From Acidimicrobiia bacterium (GTDB lineage Bacteria > Actinomycetota > Acidimicrobiia > Acidimicrobiales > AC-14), in the NCBI GenBank assembly GCA_023265025.1, contig JAHFUP010000013.1, positions 1 through 37,448 on the forward strand: DNA of 37,448 bases, given 5' to 3'. The notes below the pieces were generated by a model. It did no database searches, was not told where the DNA came from, and saw only the letters and a list, made by a program, of their open reading frames with translations. This document shows positions 31,729 to 37,448 of the stretch, in pieces. Position 1 is the first letter of the stretch, and each line of letters opens with the position of its first letter. A program made the position numbers and the translations under genes.

Positions 31729-32616
31729 TTGACCGAACCGGCGATCCGCACCGCTGGCCTAGCCAAGCGCTTCGGCGGCTTCGACGCGCTGCACCCGCTC
31801 GACCTCGAAGTCGGACGGGAAGAGGTCGTCGGGTACCTCGGTCCGAACGGCGCCGGCAAGACGGTCACCGTCCGGCTCCTCCTCGGGCTCCTGCGGCCGA
31901 CGGCCGGCCGGGCCGAGATCTTCGGGATCGACGCCCACCGCAACACGGTCGAGGCCCACCGGCGCCTGGCATACGTCCCCGGCGAGGCGTCGCTCTGGCC
32001 GTCGCTCACCGGCGCCGAGACGCTGCACCTGCTCGGGCGCGTCCAGGGCCAGGTCGACGAGGCGTACCAGCGGGAGCTCGTCGAGCGGTTCGCCCTCGAC
32101 CCGTCCAAGAAGGTACGGGCCTACTCGAAGGGCAACCGCCAGAAGCTGTGCCTGATCGCCGCCCTGTCGTCGCGAGCCGACCTGCTGCTCCTCGACGAGC
32201 CGACCAGCGGCCTCGACCCGCTCATGGAGCAGGAGTTCCGCCGGGCGATCGTGGAGGCGAAGGACGCGGGGCAGAGCGTGTTCCTGTCGTCGCACATCCT
32301 CAGCGAGGTCGAGGCCCTGTGCGACCGGGTGGCGATCCTGCGGGCGGGCCGCCTGGTCGAGGTAGGGACGCTCGCCGAGCTCCGCCACCTTTCCGCCCTG
32401 ACCGTGCAGGCCACATTGCGGGACCCACCGCCAGACGTCACCGGGATGGCGGGCGTGACCGACGTCGAGGTCGACGGGCGGCGCCTCCGCTGCCACATCA
32501 CCGGACCGGTCGGGCCGCTGCTGGACGCGCTGGCGCCGGCGGGCGTGCTCCAGCTCACCAGCCGCGAGCCTTCGCTGGAGGAGCTGTTCCTCGCCCACTA
32601 CGGCGGGGGCGAGTGA
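31729..32616 (+). CDS. ABC-2 exporter ATPase (DrrA-like)
   Basis: A 295-residue ATPase: Walker A GPNGAGKT, Q-loop region YVPGEASLWPSLTG, degenerate signature AYSKGNRQKLCLIAAL, Walker B LLLLDEPTSGLDP, H-loop SSHILSEVEALCD. The ~70-residue C-terminal extension is typical of the DrrA/drug-exporter branch. It powers the permease encoded next, with which it overlaps by 4 nt (GTGA). The start is uncertain: TTG 31729 (MTEPAIRTAGLAKRFG) is preferred; GTG 31720 is 9 nt earlier. The larger frame from 31612 covers the terminator and is rejected. Confidence 0.9.
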   Translation: MTEPAIRTAGLAKRFGGFDALHPLDLEVGREEVVGYLGPNGAGKTVTVRLLLGLLRPTAGRAEIFGIDAHRNTVEAHRRLAYVPGEASLWPSLTGAETLHLLGRVQGQVDEAYQRELVERFALDPSKKVRAYSKGNRQKLCLIAALSSRADLLLLDEPTSGLDPLMEQEFRRAIVEAKDAGQSVFLSSHILSEVEALCDRVAILRAGRLVEVGTLAELRHLSALTVQATLRDPPPDVTGMAGVTDVEVDGRRLRCHITGPVGPLLDALAPAGVLQLTSREPSLEELFLAHYGGGE

Positions 32617-34211
32617 CCGGCCGGGTCGTCGCCGGCCTCGCCGCCCGGCGCGCCATCCGGGGCGGCGCGGCCTGGGGTGCGGTCTTCGCCCTGGTGGTGG
32701 CGTCGACCGCGGTCGGGTTCGAGTCCGCCTACGGCACCGTCGAGGCGCGCCAGCAGCTGGTCCGCACCCTGGGGGGCAACGCCGGCATCCAGGCCCTCTT
32801 CGGCGTCACCCGGGACATCTCGACGGTGAAGGGGTTCACGGCGTGGCGGTGCCTCGGCGTCCTGCCCCTCGTGGGCGCCATCTGGGCCCTGCTCCACGCC
32901 ACCCGCACGTTGCAGGGCGAGGAGGACTCCGGGCGGCTGGAGCTCCTGCTCGCCGGGCCGACGACCCGGGCCGGCGCCGGCGTGGCGGCCATGGCCGGGA
33001 TGGCCGCCGGCCTCGTCGCCATGTTCGCCGTCACCGCCGCCGGCGTCCTGGCCGTGACGGGGACCGGCGGGTTCGGGGTCACCGCCGGCCTGTACTTCGC
33101 CGTCGCCCTCGTCGCCGCGCCGGCGATGTTCCTGGCCGTCGGGTCGCTCACCAGCCAGCTGGCCACGACCCGCCGGCAGGCGGCAGCCATGGCCGGCGGC
33201 GTCTTCGGTGTCGCCTATGCCATCCGACTGGTGGCCGACAGCGGCTCGGGCCTGCGCTGGCTGCGGTGGGCCAGCCCGCTCGGCTGGGTCGAGTCGCTGC
33301 GGCCCTTGACCGGCAGCCGCCCGCTGGCGCTGGTCCCCATCGCCGGGCTGACGCTGGGCCTGAGCGCGGCGGCGATCGTGGTCAACGGCGCGCGCGACTA
33401 CGGGACCGGCGCGCTGCCGGCGTCTGACACCGGCCCCTTGCGGGCCGGGCTTCTGGAGAGCGCCTGGCGGTTCTCGGCCCGCCTCACCCGTCCCCGGGCC
33501 GTCGGGTGGGCCGCGGCCATCGGCCTGATGGCCGCCGTCGTCGGCCTGGTGGCGAAGTCGGTCGGCGAGGCGGCCACGGAGTCGGAGGGGTTCGCCGAGA
33601 TCATCCAACGGCTGGGCGGGCGGTCGGGAGGCGCCGAGGCGTATCTGGGCCTGTCGTTCACGATCGTCGCCGCCCTCCTGGCCTTCCAGGCCGCCGGCCA
33701 TGTGGCGGCAACGCGCGAGGAGGAGGCGGACGGCCAGCTCGACAACCTCCTCGTCAGGCCGCTGTCCCGGTCGCGCTGGCTTCTCGGGCGGGTCGCCACC
33801 GCCTTCGCCGCGCTGGCCGCGGTGTCGGTGCTGGCCGGCCTCGCGTCATGGGTGACGGCCGCCAGCCAGGACACCGGCGTGGGCCTGGGCCGGCTGCTGA
33901 GCGCCGGCATGAACGTCCTGCCGCCGGCCGTCCTGGTGCTGGCCCTGGGCACGCTGGCCCACGCGGTGGCGCCGCGCCGGGCTGTCGCCCTCACCTACGG
34001 GCTGGTGGCGTGGTCGTTCCTCGTCGAGCTCGTCGGGTCGCTGGTGAACGCCAGTCACTGGCTGCTCGACCTGTCGCTGTTCCACCACATCGCGCCGGTC
34101 CCCGCCGTCGACCCGAGGTGGGACACGGCGGCGCTGTATGTCGTGCTGGCCGCCGCGGCCGGCGCGATCTCGCTCGTGGCATTCAACCGTCGGGACCTCG
34201 TAGGCGCCTGA
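32613..34211 (+). CDS. ABC-2 exporter permease, double-length
   Basis: A 532-residue membrane protein with about twelve hydrophobic segments in two similar halves. Each half contains the coupling motif before a core helix: LHATRTLQGEEDSGRLELLL and AGHVAATREEEADGQLDNLL, followed by LVRPLSRSRWLLGRV. The duplication means one polypeptide supplies both permease halves, as in the tetronasin/polyketide-antibiotic exporter family. Substrate is unknown, possibly a lipid or a toxic compound. GTG 32613 overlaps the ATPase stop. The gene ends 9 nt from the convergent stress-protein gene. Confidence 0.88.
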   Translation: MTGRVVAGLAARRAIRGGAAWGAVFALVVASTAVGFESAYGTVEARQQLVRTLGGNAGIQALFGVTRDISTVKGFTAWRCLGVLPLVGAIWALLHATRTLQGEEDSGRLELLLAGPTTRAGAGVAAMAGMAAGLVAMFAVTAAGVLAVTGTGGFGVTAGLYFAVALVAAPAMFLAVGSLTSQLATTRRQAAAMAGGVFGVAYAIRLVADSGSGLRWLRWASPLGWVESLRPLTGSRPLALVPIAGLTLGLSAAAIVVNGARDYGTGALPASDTGPLRAGLLESAWRFSARLTRPRAVGWAAAIGLMAAVVGLVAKSVGEAATESEGFAEIIQRLGGRSGGAEAYLGLSFTIVAALLAFQAAGHVAATREEEADGQLDNLLVRPLSRSRWLLGRVATAFAALAAVSVLAGLASWVTAASQDTGVGLGRLLSAGMNVLPPAVLVLALGTLAHAVAPRRAVALTYGLVAWSFLVELVGSLVNASHWLLDLSLFHHIAPVPAVDPRWDTAALYVVLAAAAGAISLVAFNRRDLVGA

Positions 34212-34220
34212 TGGGGAGGC

Positions 34221-34661
34221 TCAGTGCGTCATCGGCACGACCACGACCGGGCACGGCGCATGGTGGACGGCGTGCTGGCTCACCGACCCGAGCAGCAGCC
34301 CGGTGAACCCACCGTGGCCTCGGGTGCCGACGACCAGCAGGTCGGCGCCGACCGCGGCCTCGAGCAGCGCCGCCGCCGCGCCGCCCTGCACGAGCACCGG
34401 GGTCACCTCGACCCCCGACGCCTCGTCGGCCACCCGGTCGACCGTCTCCTGCAGCACCTCCTGGCCGAGCTTCTCCAGCTCGGCCCGGTCGACGACGCCG
34501 GCGGCCATGCCGGTGATCTCGGTGTACGCCGCGTAGGGGTAGTGCCAGGAATGGATTGCCTCCACGCTGTCGCCCCGCAGCCGCGCTTCCCGGAGGGCCC
34601 AGCGCAGCGCCTCCACCGACCCGTCGGACCCGTCCACGCCGACGACGATCCTGCCTGCCAT
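34221..34661 (-). CDS. Universal stress protein (UspA family)
   Basis: A 146-residue single-domain Usp. It starts IVVGVDGSDGSVEALRWALR and ends with the ATP-binding pattern G112-x2-G115-x9-G125-S in GTRGHGGFTGLLLGSVSQ, then CPVVVVP. All nucleotide-contacting positions look intact, so ATP binding is likely. Such proteins accumulate on starvation, hypoxia or energy stress in the cytoplasm. An SD-like GGAGGAG lies just upstream of ATG 34661. A DosR-like site lies 76-89 bp upstream, matching the known control of several mycobacterial Usp genes by DosR. Confidence 0.93.
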   Translation of the reverse strand: MAGRIVVGVDGSDGSVEALRWALREARLRGDSVEAIHSWHYPYAAYTEITGMAAGVVDRAELEKLGQEVLQETVDRVADEASGVEVTPVLVQGGAAAALLEAAVGADLLVVGTRGHGGFTGLLLGSVSQHAVHHAPCPVVVVPMTH

Positions 34662-34736
34662 GGTGCTCCTCCTCTGGTCGCCTGGACCTACCCTTGCACG
34701 CTTCCAGGCTGCCCGCAGGGGCCGGACGGGGGGGTA

Positions 34737-34750
34737 GGGCCGAAGGTCAG
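34737..34750 (-). promoter_or_regulatory. DosR/DevR-like box D, upstream of the universal stress protein
   Basis: On the minus strand CTGACCTTCGGCCC shares CTTCGGCCCTa with boxes B and C (10 of 14 with box C). It lies 76 bp upstream of the stress-protein start and overlaps the stop codon of the SRPBCC gene. Confidence 0.45.
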
Positions 34751-35193
34751 CTGTACATGAGAGAGCCGGGCGTGGTCAGCAACTGCCCCGTCTCCAGCCA
34801 CGTCTTCAGGCCCGACAGGATCATGGGCCAGCCGCCGTACAGCTGGGGGTTGGCCCCCTCGCGGAGCTGGTCGTGGGTGACGGTGAGGCGACACGAGTCC
34901 TCCACCGGCTCGATCTCCCAGGTGACCCGGGACGTGCCCTCGCTCTTCACGTCGTCACCCCACAGGGCGACCATGGTCTGCACCAGCCGGCGGGGCGGGT
35001 CGACCTCGAGGTTCTCCCCCTCGCCGAGGAGGCCGTCGGCCTTGGGGTGGCTGACCTGGAAGCGCGAGCCGGCGGTCCAGTCCGAGTCCGTGCGCGTCCC
35101 GAAGTGGTACTTGCTCCTGGTCTCGGGGTCGGTGATGGCCTCCCAGAGCCGCTCGGGGGTGGTGCGGATGTACATCTCGTAGACCTTCTCCAT
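34747..35193 (-). CDS. SRPBCC (AHSA1/START-like) protein
   Basis: A 148-residue protein with the helix-grip fold of activator-of-Hsp90/START-like proteins: VYEMYIRTTPERLWEAITDP near the start, DPPRRLVQTMVALWGDD in the sheet, and a long C-terminal helix (GGWPMILSGLKTWLETGQ). These proteins bind hydrophobic small molecules; the ligand is unknown. In many actinobacteria such genes pair with ArsR-type repressors, but none is beside this one. ATG 35193 follows AGGAGAAG. Its promoter carries a perfect inverted repeat in the spacer, so it is probably repressed by a regulator encoded elsewhere. Confidence 0.88.
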   Translation of the reverse strand: MEKVYEMYIRTTPERLWEAITDPETRSKYHFGTRTDSDWTAGSRFQVSHPKADGLLGEGENLEVDPPRRLVQTMVALWGDDVKSEGTSRVTWEIEPVEDSCRLTVTHDQLREGANPQLYGGWPMILSGLKTWLETGQLLTTPGSLMYS

Positions 35194-35222
35194 CGGACTT
35201 CTCCTGTCTCGGCGTTGACTCG

Positions 35223-35252
35223 ATGATATGTGACTATTTCGTCACATGTCAA
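35223..35252 (-). promoter_or_regulatory. Promoter of the SRPBCC gene
   Basis: On the minus strand TTGACA (35252-35247) and TATCAT (35228-35223) are separated by 18 bp and face the SRPBCC gene 30 bp away. Both boxes are close to the sigma-70/A consensus. Confidence 0.7.
35228..35247. promoter_or_regulatory. Inverted-repeat operator in the SRPBCC promoter
   Basis: ATGTGAC-TATTTC-GTCACAT has perfect 7-bp arms around 6 bp and fills the spacer between the -35 and -10 boxes, touching both. This geometry suits a repressor such as an ArsR or TetR protein. It also lies about 50 bp before hypA on the other strand. Confidence 0.65.
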
Positions 35253-35298
35253 CCGTCACCCGAGCCGCTGGCCGGAGCACCCGGGTAGGGTCGCCTCC

Positions 35299-35637
35299 AT
35301 GCACGAGCTGTCGCTGTGCGAGGCCATCGCCGCCACCGTCACCCGGCACGCCGGCGAACGGACCGCGTCGTGCGTCGTGGTGCGCATCGGCCACCTCCGC
35401 CAGGTGGTCCCCGACGCGCTGTCCTTCTGCTGGACGATGCTGACCGAAGGCACCGACCTCGAGGGCTGCGAGCTGGAGATCGAGCAGGTGCCGGCGGTCA
35501 TCCGCTGCGCCGGCTGCGGAGCGGAGACCACGCTCGACGTGGCGCTGATGGTGTGTCCCGAGTGCAGCGGCGACGACGTCACCCTGCTCTCCGGCGAGGA
35601 GTTCCTCGTCGCATCCCTCGACCTCTCGGAGGCCTGA
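35299..35637 (+). CDS. hypA: Hydrogenase nickel-insertion protein HypA
   Basis: A 112-residue HypA. It begins MHELSLCEAI, with the nickel-binding His2 of the family, and carries the zinc ribbon Cys70-x2-Cys73 (RCAGCGAET) and Cys86-x2-Cys89 (VCPECSG). It passes nickel to the [NiFe]-hydrogenase large subunit together with HypB, encoded 3 nt downstream. ATG 35299 is required for His2; in-frame starts further upstream (for example 35230) add promoter sequence and are rejected. No hydrogenase gene is in the window. Confidence 0.93.
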   Translation: MHELSLCEAIAATVTRHAGERTASCVVVRIGHLRQVVPDALSFCWTMLTEGTDLEGCELEIEQVPAVIRCAGCGAETTLDVALMVCPECSGDDVTLLSGEEFLVASLDLSEA

Positions 35638-35640
35638 CCC

Positions 35641-36408
35641 ATGGGACGCTTTCACCGCCATCCCGACGGCACCACCCACGAGTACGACGACGACCACGAC
35701 GACGGCCACCACGGCGACCACCGCGGGTACGCCGTCACCGGGACGTCGCGGGTCGCCGTCCTGGAGGACATCTTCTCCGAGAACGACCGGGTGGCCGACG
35801 AGAACCGGAAGTGCTTCGCCGACGCCGGCGTCCGCACGGTCAACCTCATGTCATCGCCCGGCGCCGGCAAAACGTCGCTCCTGACGCGCACCCTGGGCGA
35901 GCTGGCCGGCACCATGCGGATCGGGATCCTGGAGGGCGACATCGCCACCAGCATCGACGCCGACCGGCTGGAGGGATTCGGGGCCGCGGTGGCCCTGGTC
36001 AACACCAGCGCCGGCTTCGGCGGTGAGTGCCACCTCGACGCGGTGATGGTCCGGTCGGGCCTGGCCCGGCTGCCGCTGGCCGAGCTGGACCTGCTCGTCA
36101 TCGAGAACGTCGGCAACCTGGTCTGCCCGGCGGAGTTCAACGTCGGCGAGCACGCCAAGGCCATGGTCTACGCGGTCACCGAAGGCGAGGAGAAGCCGCT
36201 CAAGTACCCGGTCATGTTCCGGGCCGTCGACGCCGTCGTCGTCAACAAGATCGACCTCCTCCCCCACCTCGACTTCGACCTCGACCTCTTCCTCGCCAAC
36301 CTCCACGCCGTGAACCCGACGGCCCGGGTCATCCAGGCCAGCGCCCGCACCGGCGCCGGCGTCGGCGAATGGTGCGAGTGGCTGACCGGCCAGGCGGCGG
36401 CCCTGTAG
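35641..36408 (+). CDS. hypB: Hydrogenase nickel-incorporation GTPase HypB
   Basis: A 255-residue GTPase. The first 28 residues are His/Asp-rich (seven His), a nickel-storage tail. The G domain has P-loop SSPGAGKTSL (about 71-80), ILEGDIATS, and NKID in VVVNKIDLLP. The metal site of the G domain is complete: Cys130-His131 (GECHLDA) and Cys162 (NLVCPAEF). It hydrolyses GTP while delivering nickel with HypA. The gene starts 3 nt after hypA. HypA and HypB can also serve urease in some bacteria, so hydrogenase is likely but not certain. Confidence 0.93.
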   Translation: MGRFHRHPDGTTHEYDDDHDDGHHGDHRGYAVTGTSRVAVLEDIFSENDRVADENRKCFADAGVRTVNLMSSPGAGKTSLLTRTLGELAGTMRIGILEGDIATSIDADRLEGFGAAVALVNTSAGFGGECHLDAVMVRSGLARLPLAELDLLVIENVGNLVCPAEFNVGEHAKAMVYAVTEGEEKPLKYPVMFRAVDAVVVNKIDLLPHLDFDLDLFLANLHAVNPTARVIQASARTGAGVGEWCEWLTGQAAAL

Positions 36409-36430
36409 CCGCGCAATTCCGCCACGGAGC

Positions 36431-36445
36431 GGCCGGGGACCGGCC
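36431..36445 (+). terminator. Small hairpin between hypB and azlC
   Basis: GGCCGG and CCGGCC form a perfect 6-bp stem with a GGA loop, 13 bp before ATG 36458. It may weaken read-through or affect translation of azlC. No U-tract follows. Confidence 0.3.
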
Positions 36446-36457
36446 ATCATCCCTGGG

Positions 36458-37144
36458 ATGCCGCCGCTGACCGAAGCCCGCGCCGGCGCCGGCGCCGCGG
36501 CCCCGATGCTCCTCGGCGTCGTCCCGTTCGGCCTGGTGGCCGGCGCGGCCCCGGTGGCGCACGGCTTCGGCGGATGGTCGGCGGTCGGCCTGTCGACCAT
36601 CGTGTTCGCCGGCGCCTCGCAGCTGGCGATCGTCGACGTGCTCGCCCACGGCGGGTCGGCCGTCGTCGCCATCCTGGCCGCTTGGACGATCAACCTGCGG
36701 ATGGTCCTCTACTCGGCCTCGCTGGCGCCCTACCTGAGCCACGAGTCGACCCGCCGGCGGCTCGGCGCCGCCTATTTCCTCGTCGACCAGGTCTACGCCC
36801 TGTCGATCACCCGCTGGGTCCGCGACGACAACGAGGACCGCCGGCTGGCGTTCTACCTCGGCGCCGGCGCGCTGCTGTCGACCGCATGGGTGTCCTCGAC
36901 GATCGCCGGCGCGGTGGTGGGCGGGGCGGTGCCCGACTCCGTCCCGCTCGACTTCGCCGTCCCGCTCGTCTTCCTGGTCCTGCTGGTGCCGGTGCTGGTC
37001 GACCGGCCTGCCATCGTGGCCGCGGTCGCCGGCGGCGTGGTGGCGGTCGCCGCCGCCGAGGCCGGCGCCGGCCCGCTGTCGACGATCCTCGGCGCCGCCG
37101 CGGGGATCGCCGCCGGCGCGCTTCTCGATGCCCGACCGCGATAG
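36458..37144 (+). CDS. azlC: AzlC-family branched-chain amino acid exporter, large subunit
   Basis: A 228-residue membrane protein with the AzlC signature: APMLLGVVPFGLVAGAAPVA, STIVFAGASQLAIVDVLA, WTINLRMVLYSASLAPYLS and YFLVDQVYALSI. About six or seven hydrophobic helices are visible. With AzlD it forms an export system for branched-chain amino acids or analogues. The start ATG 36458 keeps the first helix intact. A partial azlD follows after 5 nt, confirming the pair. Confidence 0.9.
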   Translation: MPPLTEARAGAGAAAPMLLGVVPFGLVAGAAPVAHGFGGWSAVGLSTIVFAGASQLAIVDVLAHGGSAVVAILAAWTINLRMVLYSASLAPYLSHESTRRRLGAAYFLVDQVYALSITRWVRDDNEDRRLAFYLGAGALLSTAWVSSTIAGAVVGGAVPDSVPLDFAVPLVFLVLLVPVLVDRPAIVAAVAGGVVAVAAAEAGAGPLSTILGAAAGIAAGALLDARPR

Positions 37145-37149
37145 TCCGC

Positions 37150-37448
37150 ATGAGCGACATCTGGCCGGTCATCGTCATCTCCGGCGCCGGCACCTACGCC
37201 ATGCGGGCGTCGTTCCTCGCCTTCGCCCACCGCATGGCGACGGTGCCGCCGGCGCTGGCCCGCATCCTCCGCCAGATCCCGCCGGCGGCTCTGGCCGCCA
37301 TCATCATGCCCGCCCTCGTCCGGCCGGAGGGCCACCTGGATCTCTGGCAACCCCGGCTGCTGGCCGGCATCGTGGCCGCCCTCGTGGCGTGGCGGACGCG
37401 CAACGTCGGCCTCACCCTTGTCGTCGGCATGGGCCTGCTTGCGGGTCT
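37150..37448 (+). CDS. azlD: AzlD-family exporter subunit (partial)
   Basis: The reading frame runs from ATG 37150 to the window edge, about 99 residues of the usual 100-110. It reads MSDIWPVIVISGAGTYAMRA, then LRQIPPAALAAIIMPALVR and a hydrophobic C-terminal part, which is AzlD. It is the small partner of AzlC and lies 5 nt downstream of it. Only the last few residues are missing. Confidence 0.88.
   Translation, partial: MSDIWPVIVISGAGTYAMRASFLAFAHRMATVPPALARILRQIPPAALAAIIMPALVRPEGHLDLWQPRLLAGIVAALVAWRTRNVGLTLVVGMGLLAG

Noticed and set aside
35299-36408. Urease accessory genes
   Set aside because: The His2 start plus double CxxC of HypA and the Cys-His/Cys metal site of HypB identify the hydrogenase-type pair rather than UreE/UreG.

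Overview
The window is about 70% G+C and reads as a chromosomal piece of a high-GC actinobacterium. The class Acidimicrobiia is my best guess, not proven. Supporting signs are GTG/TTG starts with 1-4 nt ATGA/GTGA overlaps, a DUF222/13E12-type HNH gene under a Gram-positive LexA box, a PknB-like kinase, lipoproteins with actinobacterial lipoboxes, and motifs resembling the DosR/DevR box. I saw no rRNA, tRNA or CRISPR array.

Layout. (i) 1-5.9 kb is a decayed, defence-like accessory stretch: the tail of an unknown gene, an N-truncated and frameshifted GTPase/zinc-ribbon/TIR gene, a ~26-bp tandem repeat that recurs on the far side of an intact TIR + helical-repeat gene, a probable broken reverse-strand gene, and a small protein/nucleotidyltransferase pair resembling a toxin-antitoxin module. 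(ii) 5.9-11.9 kb holds housekeeping and stress genes: alpha/beta hydrolase, hemerythrin + MarR with a perfect 20-bp palindrome over the promoter, a VOC protein, a PIG-L-like protein lacking its metal motif, a membrane Ser/Thr kinase and an NTF2-like protein. (iii) 11.9-19.6 kb is the most unusual locus. A sugar-importer-type ABC ATPase domain is fused to two GAF-like regions and a histidine kinase. It is followed, overlapping, by an OmpR-type response regulator and then a xylose-type importer (lipoprotein, single-domain ATPase, permease) and a Gfo/Idh/MocA oxidoreductase. (iv) 19.8-21.1 kb is an HNH gene whose start codon lies inside an SOS box. (v) 21.5-28.8 kb is a tightly overlapping operon of pyruvate:ferredoxin oxidoreductase, a dihydroorotate-dehydrogenase-like protein and a GNAT/ADP-forming acyl-CoA synthetase fusion, which could turn pyruvate into acetate plus ATP. 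(vi) 29-35.2 kb holds a cupredoxin lipoprotein, an unknown protein, a zinc alcohol dehydrogenase, a small repeat-containing protein, an ABC-2 exporter, a universal stress protein and an SRPBCC protein. Four similar GGGtCtTTCGGCCC-like sites precede genes here and suggest a hypoxia/dormancy-type regulon. (vii) 35.3-37.4 kb holds hypA and hypB without a visible hydrogenase, then azlC and a partial azlD.

The best candidate for an undescribed system is the ABC-ATPase/histidine-kinase fusion. Its ABC domain closely resembles the importer's own ATPase, and that ATPase has one nucleotide-binding domain instead of the usual tandem two. I infer that the kinase may read the state of the transporter by pairing with, or replacing, its ATPase, and pass this through the response regulator to the importer operon.
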